This document shows positions 33,869-43,112 of a stretch of 64,000 bases of DNA, piece after piece. Position numbers and translations under genes: made by a program. This DNA comes from Erythrobacter sp. YT30 (lineage in GTDB: Bacteria; Pseudomonadota; Alphaproteobacteria; Sphingomonadales; Sphingomonadaceae): the NCBI RefSeq assembly GCF_001542875.1, contig NZ_LMAF01000002.1, positions 62,001 through 126,000 on the forward strand. Reading direction: 5' to 3'. The notes under the pieces are model-generated. The model was not told the origin of the DNA and did no database searches. It was given only the letters and a program-made list of their open reading frames with translations. Each line of letters begins with the position of its first letter. Positions within the stretch are counted from its first letter, which is position 1.

Positions 33869-35386
33869 ATGACTTCACGCATTCTTAGCGCACTCTCAGC
33901 GCCACTTATCCTATGCCTCGCGCACAACCCGGCGCTTGCTGACGATCATGTGGGTGAGGAGGCAAAAACCAGTGCGGCCACGATCAAACCGCAGATCAAG
34001 TCTCGCAATCTCGCAGGCACTTTCGGCGGGGTTCGCGTGCCATACACCGCCACAATTGGCGAGACGATCCTCAAAGGCGAGGACGGCACTCAAGAGGCCG
34101 TCATTGTCACAACCTCGTATGTGAAAACTCCCCGCGATTCCTCCCGCCCCGTTTTCTTCATATACAATGGAGGCCCCGGTTCAGGCTCCGTCTGGCTTCA
34201 AATGGGTGCATTTGGACCAAAGCGCGTGGCGATCCCTTCAGATGCTCGCGACGATGGAGCCCCTCCCTATCCGTTGGTCAACAATCCTGACAGCCTACTT
34301 GATGTAGCAGACCTGGTGTTTATCGACCCCCCTGGAACGGGCTTTAGCTATTTGACCCAAGGGACTGACAAGAAGAAGTACTATGGCCTGCGCCAAGATG
34401 CACGCGCCGTTGCTGAAGTTATCCGGCGATGGATTAACGATAATGGCCGCTGGTCGAGCCCCAAGTATTTGGGCGGCGAGAGCTACGGCACAACCCGCAC
34501 CGCAATGGTCGTCGATGAGCTTGAAGGATCGACATACAATGACGTGGGGCTCAACGGACTGATCCTCATTTCTACTATCCTCGATTTCGCCGCACGCGAG
34601 CCGACGCAGGGCAACGAGTTGGCATATGTCGTCACTCTTCCAAATATGGCGGCGGCCGCTTTCTTCCATGGCAAAGCACAGGCAAACTCGGTCGAGGAAA
34701 TCGCTGAGGAAGCACGGCAGTTTGCAATCGGACCGTTTGCGACAGCGCTTTTGAAAGGGCAGGATTTGCCCGATGACGAGCGTGCTATGGTACGCGAGCG
34801 GATGGCCGAACTGACAGGGCTTTCCGAAGAATATCTTGAGCGCGCAAACCTTAGGGTTACTTCGCAGCGTTTCTACAAAGAGCTGCTGCGAGATCGGGGG
34901 CTTACGATCGGCCGCTTGGATGCGCGGTATACTGGTCGCGATTACGACAATGCCGGCGAGTTTTATGACAACGATCCAAGCTTCTACGGGATTGATGCGG
35001 GGTACACCGCTGCCGTCAATCAATGGGCCCGGGAGGGATTGGGTTTCGAGACGGATCGCGAATACAATTCGATCGGGAGCGAGCCCGGTGCGAATTGGGA
35101 TTGGTCGCTTGGCGGTTCTGGTTGGCAGCGCAATGCCTACTTGAACGTCGCTCCCTTTATTGGGAAGGCCATGCGCCAAAACAGCGGACTTAGGGTATTC
35201 AATGCGCAAGGCTGGTACGATTTTGCGACTCCATTTTTTGGCGCGGAATATTCGCTCAATCGCATGGGTATTCCACAAGACCGAGTGACTTATGCGTATT
35301 ATGACGCCGGCCACATGATGTATGTTCGCGATGAGGATCGCCGCCAATTGAGTGAGGATTTGCGAGCCTTTATTCGCGCCCGATGA
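33869..35386 (+). CDS. S10 family serine carboxypeptidase, exported
   Basis: This encodes a 505-residue peptidase with a signal peptide (MTSRILSALSAPLILCLAHN, cleaved after ALA). The S10 motifs are NGGPGSGS (about residue 100), the nucleophile Ser205 in GGESYGT, Asp451 (GWYDFATP) and His482 (DAGHMMY). S10 enzymes remove C-terminal residues from peptides, often at acidic pH. The next gene overlaps by 4 bases and encodes a lipoprotein, so the two are co-translated. Confidence 0.93.
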   Translation: MTSRILSALSAPLILCLAHNPALADDHVGEEAKTSAATIKPQIKSRNLAGTFGGVRVPYTATIGETILKGEDGTQEAVIVTTSYVKTPRDSSRPVFFIYNGGPGSGSVWLQMGAFGPKRVAIPSDARDDGAPPYPLVNNPDSLLDVADLVFIDPPGTGFSYLTQGTDKKKYYGLRQDARAVAEVIRRWINDNGRWSSPKYLGGESYGTTRTAMVVDELEGSTYNDVGLNGLILISTILDFAAREPTQGNELAYVVTLPNMAAAAFFHGKAQANSVEEIAEEARQFAIGPFATALLKGQDLPDDERAMVRERMAELTGLSEEYLERANLRVTSQRFYKELLRDRGLTIGRLDARYTGRDYDNAGEFYDNDPSFYGIDAGYTAAVNQWAREGLGFETDREYNSIGSEPGANWDWSLGGSGWQRNAYLNVAPFIGKAMRQNSGLRVFNAQGWYDFATPFFGAEYSLNRMGIPQDRVTYAYYDAGHMMYVRDEDRRQLSEDLRAFIRAR

Positions 35387-35985
35387 GAGCGATCATCCTA
35401 ACCATTGCTGTCGTACTTTCTGCTTGTAAGCCACCTCCAAGCGATGCCGCAATGGAGCGTGACATGCCTGAGGCAGCACCAACTTTCGCGTCAGAACCTC
35501 TCCCCTCACCGGATGTCGAAGGCGCGATCTGGGTGCCCAGCCAAAGCGAGGGCCGGATCATCTACGGCATTCCCGAAGAGCCGGCGCTGATAGCGCTTGA
35601 GTGTCTCGACACGGTGAATGATCCGCAGCTTCAGATCACCCGAATGGCTCCGGCAGATGAAGGAGCTGAAGCCTTGCTTGCACTCGTTGGCAATGGCGCG
35701 CTGGGCCGTGTTCAAGTGAGCGCAACGGAGGTGGGATCGCGTTTTGAATGGCGCGGCACCATTGCTCCGACGGACCGCAATATTGAACCGCTTTTGGGCC
35801 CGCGCAAAGTCACCGCGACTATCCCCGGTGCAGGCATGGTGGAGATGAACCCCAGCCCAGTCCCCGGTACATTCATTGAGGCCTGCAGAGGTGGAAGACC
35901 ATTTGTGGCTGAGGCTGACGATGAGACGATCGAACTATACGAAACAGAGAACTCGGAAGAGGACTCGATTCTACCTGCTTCTTGA
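35383..35985 (+). CDS. Lipoprotein of unknown function coupled to S10 peptidase
   Basis: This encodes a 200-residue lipoprotein with signal peptide MRAIILTIAVVLSAC (Cys15). The mature protein has an acidic-rich tail (AEADDETIELYETENSEEDS) and two further cysteines (ALECLDT, EACRGGRP) that could pair. No family is recognised. It overlaps the S10 peptidase stop (ATGA) and overlaps the convergent dsbD-like gene by 15 bases. Confidence 0.8.
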   Translation: MRAIILTIAVVLSACKPPPSDAAMERDMPEAAPTFASEPLPSPDVEGAIWVPSQSEGRIIYGIPEEPALIALECLDTVNDPQLQITRMAPADEGAEALLALVGNGALGRVQVSATEVGSRFEWRGTIAPTDRNIEPLLGPRKVTATIPGAGMVEMNPSPVPGTFIEACRGGRPFVAEADDETIELYETENSEEDSILPAS

Positions 35986-38064
35986 AGCACGATCCACAAG
36001 CGTGTCGGCGGTGAGCACTTGCGGCAATTGTTCCGCATCTTCGCCCGGTTCATACCATATATAAAGTGGCACACCCGCAGCACCCTGTTCGGTCAGGAAC
36101 ATGGTAATCTCCTCATCGCGCACCGTCCAATCGCCGACCATTGGTATGACGCCCGCATCCTCGAATGCCTTCTTGGTCGTCTCCCTTTCAATCGCTACGC
36201 TTTCGTTCACTTTGCAGGTGACGCACCAATCGGCGGTGAACCACAAGAACACAGGACTACCAGACGCGCGCGCCTCGGCCAGGGCTTTGTCTGAGAAGGT
36301 TTCGGGTCCAAGGATTGACTCGGCGAATTGCTGCGCGGGCGCTGCGTAAGATGCTGGCAGCGCGATAAGTGCGAATACGACGAACGGCGCGGCCACCAGC
36401 CCGAATGCGGGCCACGCCATCTTGCCCCGCCGCTGCAATTGACCAACAACCCACAATGCAACGACTACCCCCAAAACAAGGATCAAAGCGATTGCAGCAA
36501 ACCAGCGCCCACCGATTTGCGTCACGAGCCAGATCAAAGCGAGCGCGGTGAGGCCCATCGGAATTGCCATTGCTCGGCGGAATGTCACCATCCAAGCGCC
36601 GGGTTTGGGCAGCATCCGCCGCAGCGCGGGGATGAAACCGATCAAAAGGAATGGCAGAGCAAGTCCTAGCCCCAAGAGTGCGAACAGAAGCAGTGCCTCC
36701 GGCACCGGAAGCAGCAACGCAGCTCCCATCGCAGCCGCCATGAATGGACCGGTGCACGGAGTTGCGGCGAAAGCTGCAAGCAAGCCAGTCGCAAACGCAC
36801 CGACTGCGCCTTTCTTTGGAGTTGAGCTTGAGCCGAAAGATGGCAGCTCAAAGATACCCGCAAAATTCGCTGTAATGGCCGCTGCCACGACGAGTAGCAA
36901 AACGACAACCCCTGGCTCTTGTAATTGAAACGCCCAGCCAACCTGCTCTCCCGCTGCACGCAAAGCGAGCATGGTCGCGCCTAAAGCCACACAGGCGAGG
37001 ATCACGCCTGCAGTGTAAGACACGCCCTCAATCCGCGCCTCGGCTTCGCTTCCGCCCGCGCGGGCAAGCGAAAGCGCTTTCAGGCTGAGGATCGGAAACA
37101 CGCAGGGCATGATGTTGAGGATCAACCCGCCCACCAATGCGCCTAGGATGAGCGACCAGAGTGATGGGGTTATACCTGCTGCACTATTCATGTTGGCGAG
37201 AACTTCACCGCCAACAGGCACCTCGCCAAGTATGGCAGCGAACGCGACGCCTTCATCGCCTCCAAACGAAAGAATCCCCGTCACCGCGCTCGGAGCATTT
37301 CCACTGTATTGCGCGAGCGGTATGGTAGTCGTGACTACATCGCCAGAACGGCGGAACGTCTGGAAAGGCGGGTAATCGACGAACCGTTCGTTGGCGATAA
37401 ATACATGCGGATCGGATAGTTCGACGCTTGCTGGTAGAGGGATGGCGAGGCGCAGGTTTTTACCGCCCACTTCAAATCGTGTATCTGCGCTCAAAGGCGG
37501 GGCGATCTGCGCGCGCCATTTGGCGAAATCGCCGCCTTGCCTAGATTGCAAGACAGCATCCTGCGGAACGCACACTTCGTCCGTGCAGGCGAGATACTCG
37601 GCAAAACCGGTGACATTGGAAACGCCTTCGACATTTGCATCTTCGGGTACCATCACAGGCACCAAAACGGCGTACTTTCCCTCATATATGTGGTTCATCA
37701 GATCGCCGATGAGCAGACGCTTTGGCACCGGATACTGCGCATCGCCCATCTGCCAACCCTCGGGCAGATCGAGTTGCACTTGCATTCCTAGACCGGCATC
37801 ACCCGGATTGGACCAATATCCGTGCCATTCGTCTGCTGAAGGGGTGAACCGCAAAGCCAGCATCCACTCCTCGCCCGGCTTTGGGAGGCCATCTGCAAAT
37901 AGAGCCGCCCCGATATTCTCATCACCGTAGCGCGGTTCTGTCGGGATTTCGGTTGGTCGATCCTGCGCTTCGAGCGGCGCAGCCAGCGCCAACATTGCAA
38001 GAAGCGCAAAGCACAATGCAGCGAAGTGATGGGCGGAGACGGGGAACTTTCTTGCGTAGAACAC
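35971..38064 (-). CDS. DsbD-type protein-disulfide reductase
   Basis: This encodes a 697-residue protein in three parts. An N-terminal periplasmic domain (about residues 30-285, with cysteines in YLACTDEVCVP) comes first. A membrane domain of eight or more helices follows, with redox cysteines in NIMPCVFPIL and AATPCTGPFM. A C-terminal thioredoxin domain has WCVTC. It carries electrons across the inner membrane to periplasmic partners. The N-terminal domain is of the type found in ScsB/DsbD-like copper-tolerance proteins. I chose GTG at 38064 (AGAGG upstream, good signal peptide); an ATG at 38121 abuts the divergent ATG at 38122. Confidence 0.9.
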   Translation of the reverse strand: MFYARKFPVSAHHFAALCFALLAMLALAAPLEAQDRPTEIPTEPRYGDENIGAALFADGLPKPGEEWMLALRFTPSADEWHGYWSNPGDAGLGMQVQLDLPEGWQMGDAQYPVPKRLLIGDLMNHIYEGKYAVLVPVMVPEDANVEGVSNVTGFAEYLACTDEVCVPQDAVLQSRQGGDFAKWRAQIAPPLSADTRFEVGGKNLRLAIPLPASVELSDPHVFIANERFVDYPPFQTFRRSGDVVTTTIPLAQYSGNAPSAVTGILSFGGDEGVAFAAILGEVPVGGEVLANMNSAAGITPSLWSLILGALVGGLILNIMPCVFPILSLKALSLARAGGSEAEARIEGVSYTAGVILACVALGATMLALRAAGEQVGWAFQLQEPGVVVLLLVVAAAITANFAGIFELPSFGSSSTPKKGAVGAFATGLLAAFAATPCTGPFMAAAMGAALLLPVPEALLLFALLGLGLALPFLLIGFIPALRRMLPKPGAWMVTFRRAMAIPMGLTALALIWLVTQIGGRWFAAIALILVLGVVVALWVVGQLQRRGKMAWPAFGLVAAPFVVFALIALPASYAAPAQQFAESILGPETFSDKALAEARASGSPVFLWFTADWCVTCKVNESVAIERETTKKAFEDAGVIPMVGDWTVRDEEITMFLTEQGAAGVPLYIWYEPGEDAEQLPQVLTADTLVDRASRSR

Positions 38065-38121
38065 AGCCAAACCTCTAGAGCCGAGACTTGGTATTCGCAA
38101 TTGCCGCAAACAAGGTGACAT

Positions 38122-39348
38122 ATGAGCAAAGCAGACAATGAAACCCGTGACCTGCTGATCCTTGGCGGCGGCCTTGTGGGGATGGCGCTTGCTCTTGCCG
38201 CTGCGAAAAAAGGCCTCTCGAGCCATGTGATCGACCGCGCTGATCCTGCCGAACTCACCGCAGAGGGCTTTGATGATCGCGCCACTGCCATTTCAACGGC
38301 GAGCTGGCACTTGTTCTCCAATATCGGAATTGCGGATGGGCTCGAAGAGTTCGCCTGCCCAATCGCCAGCATTGCGGTGACTGACCAAAACCGTCCCGGG
38401 CGGCTCGATTTCATACCAGGCGAAGGCGAAGGCACATTGGGAAGGATGTTCCCCAATCGCCGATTGCGCCTTGCTCTATTCGAAGCCGCAGACAAAGAAC
38501 CACTCATAAACTGGGTCGCCAAAGCCGAGATCGTCGAACGCCAGCGGAGCGAATTCGGTGTGGCTGCTGTGCTTAGCGACGATCGAAAACTCAAAGGTCG
38601 GTTGATGATCGCAGCGGAAGGCCGCGGCTCACCCACGCGCGATGGCGCTGGTATCACGATTGCGAAGTGGGATTATCATCACCGCGCGATTATTGCAGGC
38701 CTCACCCATTCCAAACCGCATGACAATGTCGCGTGGGAGATATTCTACCCGGCAGGCCCATTTGCTCTACTTCCCCTGAATGACGATGCAGATGGCACCC
38801 ACCGGTCATCGCTCGTGTGGACTGTGTCAGAAGCGGACGGCAAGGCGGTCATGAAGCTGGGCGATCGCGCTTTTCTTGCAGAGATCCAGGAGCGGATGGG
38901 CGATGTTCTGGGCGAAGTGAAAACGGTGGGCACGCGGTCCAGCTGGCCATTGGGCTTTCACCACACAGCCAAGATCACGGGCGAACGTCTCGCACTGATC
39001 GGTGATGCCGCGCACGGTATTCACCCGATTGCGGGACAAGGCCTTAATCTCGGCCTGCGCGATGTCGGTGCTTTGGTCGAAGTCCTTGCCGATGGCGCGC
39101 GGATCGGGCTTGATCCCGCGGATGCGCAGCTTTTGAAGCGTTATGAGAACTGGCGCGGGCTCGACAGTTTTATGGTTGCGCTGGCAACTGATGGGCTGAC
39201 GCGGTTGTTTGGCGTTCCGGGCAAAACGGCGTCTGCTATGCGCAGATTCGGCATGGCGAGTGTCCAACGCATGGATCCGTTAAAGACATTCTTTATGGAC
39301 GAAGCCCGCGGCGTCTCTGGCGACTTACCGGAACTGCTAAGAGCTTGA
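38122..39348 (+). CDS. UbiH/UbiF-family FAD-dependent hydroxylase
   Basis: This encodes a 408-residue flavin monooxygenase of the ubiquinone-biosynthesis type. The FAD motifs are LILGGGLVGMALALAAAKKG at the N-terminus, DRATAIS (here DDRATAISTAS) and GDAAHGIHPIAGQGLNLGLRD. It probably adds a hydroxyl to the ubiquinone ring; which position cannot be decided from sequence. A ribosome site AAGGTGA precedes the ATG. It is divergent from the dsbD-type gene and convergent with the Mic60-like gene. Confidence 0.92.
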   Translation: MSKADNETRDLLILGGGLVGMALALAAAKKGLSSHVIDRADPAELTAEGFDDRATAISTASWHLFSNIGIADGLEEFACPIASIAVTDQNRPGRLDFIPGEGEGTLGRMFPNRRLRLALFEAADKEPLINWVAKAEIVERQRSEFGVAAVLSDDRKLKGRLMIAAEGRGSPTRDGAGITIAKWDYHHRAIIAGLTHSKPHDNVAWEIFYPAGPFALLPLNDDADGTHRSSLVWTVSEADGKAVMKLGDRAFLAEIQERMGDVLGEVKTVGTRSSWPLGFHHTAKITGERLALIGDAAHGIHPIAGQGLNLGLRDVGALVEVLADGARIGLDPADAQLLKRYENWRGLDSFMVALATDGLTRLFGVPGKTASAMRRFGMASVQRMDPLKTFFMDEARGVSGDLPELLRA

Positions 39349-39350
39349 TT

Positions 39351-40289
39351 TTATTGATCTGCTGACGCATCAACCGGGCTTGGCTGTTGGACAAGTTCGC
39401 CCGAGCTATCGCGCAGACCCCGTTGATCGAGCACAGCTGCCGTTTCGATGTTTTCAAGCGCAATCATCACGTCGCGAAACCGCTCCGCATCCGTGATCCA
39501 CGCCTGAGCCTTGTCGGCGCCCGGCATCGCCTTGATTTCGTCAATTGCCGCCTGATAGCGGCCCTGCTCCATCGCAAAACGCGCGCGTTCCAAGCGCCTT
39601 TCGGGCAGCGCAGAAGGTGTGCTTTCGCGGCGGATCACGAACAGGTTTCTTACCTCGCGCGACAGAGTCCCGAAAGTCAGACCGCTATCGCTTTGCGTTA
39701 GCTGCGGCCCAAGACCATCGAGGCGCAGGATAAGGTTATCAAGACGGATCGGCGGATCGCTGCGGGCAAAGGTGATGATCCGCTCCACCGCATTGGGCCG
39801 CTCATCACCAAAACGCAGCCGCAACTGATCCGCCAGATAGCCAAGCTCGGCCCCGCGCTCGATCACGCGGCGCGTTGCGAAAGCAATCAGCAAAGCCTCA
39901 GCGCGCGCGGCATTGCCTGATGCAGCTTCTGCTTGCAGATCAAGCCTTGCAAGGCGCTGTTCCGCTGCCGCCAGACGCTGATCAAGCCCGCCTTGTTGTT
40001 CTGCAACACGGGTAACAACCTGCACCGCTTCTTCGGCGTTGTCCGCTTCGATTGCGCCAGCAAGATCGCCCGTGGGTGTTGGAGAAATAACCGCTGTAGG
40101 CGTTTCTATATCCGCGCTTACATCTGCAAGCGGCGCGGCGGTTTGTTCAGGAGCGATCGTGGGGCCATCCATATTGTACCAGACAATATAACCCACCAGC
40201 AGCCCGCCAATTGCGAACGCTGTAAGAGCCGCAATCAGCGTCCCCCTGCTAGATCCCGATTTGCGGCGAGAGCCGTATTTTGAAGCCAT
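39351..40289 (-). CDS. Mic60/mitofilin-like inner-membrane protein, downstream of hemD
   Basis: This encodes a 312-residue protein. A basic N-terminus (KYGSRRKSGSSRG) is followed by one transmembrane helix (about residues 17-40). A Pro/Thr linker comes next, then a short coiled-coil (QQGGLDQRLAAAEQRLARLD, about 98-118) and a helical C-terminal domain (EALLIAFATRRVIERGAELG then VERIITFARSDP). Topology, coiled-coil and position after hemC-hemD match alphaproteobacterial mitofilin (Mic60), which shapes the inner membrane in related bacteria. It is short for Mic60, and the C-terminal domain is divergent, so this is a family-level guess. The gap to hemD is 53 bases. Confidence 0.6.
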   Translation of the reverse strand: MASKYGSRRKSGSSRGTLIAALTAFAIGGLLVGYIVWYNMDGPTIAPEQTAAPLADVSADIETPTAVISPTPTGDLAGAIEADNAEEAVQVVTRVAEQQGGLDQRLAAAEQRLARLDLQAEAASGNAARAEALLIAFATRRVIERGAELGYLADQLRLRFGDERPNAVERIITFARSDPPIRLDNLILRLDGLGPQLTQSDSGLTFGTLSREVRNLFVIRRESTPSALPERRLERARFAMEQGRYQAAIDEIKAMPGADKAQAWITDAERFRDVMIALENIETAAVLDQRGLRDSSGELVQQPSPVDASADQ

Positions 40290-40342
40290 TCTATCCCGAT
40301 GTCAGCGACCAATTCGACCAGTTGGTCTGGCCAGACACTCCC

Positions 40343-41017
40343 TTATATGCACACGGCGCGCACCATTTCCAACAATGCCGTATCGTTTGGCGCATCTGAA
40401 ACGTGGATAGCGCGCCAGCCCTCGCCCGCCGGCTCGGCAATGCGCGGCCCCATGGCAGCAAGAGTGATGCGGCTGCGGTCCACCCCCAAACGATTGCATT
40501 CCTTGGCGAATTGGCGCGTCATGGCCCCGGAATGGAGAAGGACAATCGGTTCTTCGGCAAGCCATTTTGCAGCGTTTTGCGAAAACTCACGCGGTTGCAC
40601 ATCGTAGACCTGAAGAGGCTCAAAAGAGACGCCTTCTGGCGGTGAAAGCTCGACATATTCGCTTCCGACGAGCCGCAGATAGTGGACTGGTGGCGGCACA
40701 GCATCGAGCACGGTCTGAAGGCCGCCTTTCCCTGTTCTGGCAACAGTAAAGCCTGCTTCCTCAGCCTCGCGCGCGGTCGCTTGTCCAACCGCATGAACCG
40801 GCAGATGGGTCAGCTTGTTAAGGTTTTCCCCACTATGGCGAATGGCATTCGCGCTACCCAACAAAAGCGCATCAAAACGTTCGAGAGGCGGCATTTCCCA
40901 ATCGACAGCCACAACTTCCGACAGCGCAAAACCATGCATATTGAGGCCCATGCTGCGCCCCAATTCCAAAGTCGCCGTCAATCCCGGCTCTGGTCGGATG
41001 GCGAGAACGGGAGGCAT
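40343..41017 (-). CDS. hemD: Uroporphyrinogen-III synthase
   Basis: HemD closes hydroxymethylbilane into uroporphyrinogen III. The 224-residue protein is poorly conserved, as is normal for the family. Recognisable parts are LAIRPEPG at the start, FDALLLGSANAIRHSG, HAVGQATAREAEEAGF and the second-domain segment IVLLHSGAMTRQFA. I chose ATG 41017, which falls just after the hemC stop; an upstream start at 41041 would overlap hemC. The context (hemC immediately upstream) confirms the call. Confidence 0.92.
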   Translation of the reverse strand: MPPVLAIRPEPGLTATLELGRSMGLNMHGFALSEVVAVDWEMPPLERFDALLLGSANAIRHSGENLNKLTHLPVHAVGQATAREAEEAGFTVARTGKGGLQTVLDAVPPPVHYLRLVGSEYVELSPPEGVSFEPLQVYDVQPREFSQNAAKWLAEEPIVLLHSGAMTRQFAKECNRLGVDRSRITLAAMGPRIAEPAGEGWRAIHVSDAPNDTALLEMVRAVCI

Positions 41018-41025
41018 GTTAGGGA

Positions 41026-41988
41026 TTAGTTGCCGCCGCAAAAATGCTCAGTCACGGCATCGCTCGCGCGCTGTAGCAAATCATCGGCAAGCGCAGCGAT
41101 TGGAGCATGATCGCTGGGAGCAAACTTTGCTTCTCCCTCAATTCGCTCTGCACCATCCGGGCTGAAGATCGCCGCGCGCATGGTTAGCCCAGAGGTGTCA
41201 CCCTCGCACAAGACAGCGACAGGCGAATGGCATGTCCCGCCCAGATTGGCGAGCAGCGCCCGCTCAGCTTCCAATTCGGCGCGAGCCTGTGGATCATCGA
41301 GTGCTGCCAAAAGGCCATGCGTTTCAGCATCATTGGCGCGCGCTTCGAGCACGATCACGCCCTGAGCAGCAGCGGGTATCCACTCGCTTTCTCCCAAAGG
41401 CGAACCGACCTCGCTTTGATCGAGCCTTTGAAGCCCAGCAGCCGCAAGAAACGTCACATCCGCTTCGCCTGCCTCCAGCTTCGCCAGGCGCGTTGCGACA
41501 TTCCCGCGAAACGTCACGACTTTGCAATCAGGGCGCAGGTTCAGCAGTTGGGCCGCGCGGCGCGGAGCGCTTGTCCCCACTACTGCGCCTTGAGGGATCG
41601 CAGCAATGCTTTTTGCTCCGACAAGGCTATCGCGCCGATCTGCCCGAGGGAGGCAGGCTGCAAAGGCAAAGATCTCGGGCCGCTCTGTCTCGACATCCTT
41701 TGCCGAATGCACAGAGACATCAATGCGACCTTCAGCAAGCCATTGATCCAATTCCTTTGTCCAAAGCGCTTTCCCGCCAATCTCTGCCAATGGCCTATCC
41801 AGAACTTTGTCACCGCTAGCCGTAACCGGGACCAGTTCAACTGCATCCTCATGCCAGCCATGCGCCTTGCAAAGCCGCTCGCGTGTTTCGATCGCTTGCG
41901 CCATGGCAAGCGGAGAATTGCGGGTTCCCAGCTTTAGCCGGACTGTATCTGATGATTTTTCAGCGGGTGACATACTCATTGCGCCCAT
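41026..41988 (-). CDS. hemC: Hydroxymethylbilane synthase (porphobilinogen deaminase)
   Basis: HemC polymerises four porphobilinogen units into hydroxymethylbilane. The 320-residue protein has LGTRNSPLAMAQA, HSAKDVETERP, GTSAPRRAAQL, FRGNVATRL and the dipyrromethane cofactor-cysteine motif GGTCHSPVA. It heads the hemC-hemD-Mic60-like transcript. Its start lies only 17 bases from the divergent tsaD start, so the promoters must overlap the two gene starts. Alternative in-frame ATGs at 41979 and 41973 exist. Confidence 0.96.
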   Translation of the reverse strand: MGAMSMSPAEKSSDTVRLKLGTRNSPLAMAQAIETRERLCKAHGWHEDAVELVPVTASGDKVLDRPLAEIGGKALWTKELDQWLAEGRIDVSVHSAKDVETERPEIFAFAACLPRADRRDSLVGAKSIAAIPQGAVVGTSAPRRAAQLLNLRPDCKVVTFRGNVATRLAKLEAGEADVTFLAAAGLQRLDQSEVGSPLGESEWIPAAAQGVIVLEARANDAETHGLLAALDDPQARAELEAERALLANLGGTCHSPVAVLCEGDTSGLTMRAAIFSPDGAERIEGEAKFAPSDHAPIAALADDLLQRASDAVTEHFCGGN

Positions 41989-42005
41989 TGCGATAGCTGC
42001 AACAA

Positions 42006-43112
42006 ATGCCCATTGAAAGCGCTATGAATTCCGCCTCCCCAAAAGCTGCCAGCGATGCTGCTGCACGTCCCCGGATCGTGCTGGGGGTGGAGACGAGCTG
42101 CGATGAAACAGCGGTCGCTTTGGTGACGGAAGGGCGCACAATCCTTGCCCAACGTATCGCCTCGCAAGATGAAGAACATGCGCCCTATGGCGGCGTCGTG
42201 CCCGAAATCGCGGCGCGCGCGCATGCGGTGAAGCTGGCGCCAATGCTCGAGGCGGTGATGGATGAGGCTGGAATGGCGCTGGGTGATGTCGATGCAATTG
42301 CCGCCACTGCAGGGCCGGGCCTTATTGGCGGAGTGATGGTCGGCCTTGTGAGCGCAAAGGCGCTTGCGATGGCGGCGGACAAGCCATTGCTCGCAATCAA
42401 CCATCTCGAAGGACACGCGCTGTCCCCTCGCCTTGCTGATGATGAGTTGGAATTTCCCTATCTGCTGCTGCTGGTATCGGGCGGACACTGCCAGATTCTG
42501 AACGTTGAGGGGGTCGGCGAATACCAGAGGCTCGCGACAACTATCGATGATGCTTTGGGTGAGGCTTTTGACAAGACAGCCAAGATCCTCGGCCTCGGTT
42601 ATCCTGGCGGCCCAGCGGTTGAGCGGCTGGCGTTGGATGGCGATCCAAATGCGGTCCCTTTGCCCCGCCCGCTCAAGGGATCGAAAGAGCCGCATTTCTC
42701 ATTTGCAGGCCTCAAGAGCGCTGTTCTGCGCGCGCATGAAAGCGGCGAGCATAAGCCCGCCGACATAGCTGCCAGCTTTCAGCAGGCGGCGATTGAGTGC
42801 CTTGTGGATCGGCTGGAATTGGCGCTTTCGAACTCCGCGCCCTTCCCGGCTCTCGTCGTTGCTGGCGGAGTTGCTGCCAATAACGCGGTTCGCAGCGCTC
42901 TCGAAAGCCTTGCTGCCAAGAACGACATGCGCTTTGTCGCTCCTCCGCTGGCCCTTTGTACAGATAACGCTGCGATGATCGCATGGGCAGGATGCGAGCG
43001 TTTGGCTGCCGATCCTAGTTTTGCAGGCGACCCACTCGATATAAAGGCGCGTCCGAGATGGCCGCTCGACAGCGAGGCTGAAAAGGTGCGCGGCGCAGGA
43101 GTGAAAGCGTGA
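42006..43112 (+). CDS. tsaD: tRNA N6-adenosine threonylcarbamoyltransferase
   Basis: TsaD transfers the threonylcarbamoyl group to A37 of tRNAs reading ANN codons, with TsaB and TsaE. The 368-residue protein shows [14 protein letters not shown], the metal-site motif NHLEGH (HxEGH), [22 protein letters not shown] and [13 protein letters not shown]. The N-terminus has an extra 20 or so residues before the conserved VLGVETSCD, so the start could be ATG 42006 or 42024. It overlaps gpsA by 4 bases (GTGA). Confidence 0.97.
   Translation: MPIESAMNSASPKAASDAAARPRIVLGVETSCDETAVALVTEGRTILAQRIASQDEEHAPYGGVVPEIAARAHAVKLAPMLEAVMDEAGMALGDVDAIAATAGPGLIGGVMVGLVSAKALAMAADKPLLAINHLEGHALSPRLADDELEFPYLLLLVSGGHCQILNVEGVGEYQRLATTIDDALGEAFDKTAKILGLGYPGGPAVERLALDGDPNAVPLPRPLKGSKEPHFSFAGLKSAVLRAHESGEHKPADIAASFQQAAIECLVDRLELALSNSAPFPALVVAGGVAANNAVRSALESLAAKNDMRFVAPPLALCTDNAAMIAWAGCERLAADPSFAGDPLDIKARPRWPLDSEAEKVRGAGVKA

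Noticed and set aside
34295..35347. 350-codon minus-strand frame
   Set aside because: Antisense to the S10 peptidase, whose catalytic residues confirm the plus-strand gene.
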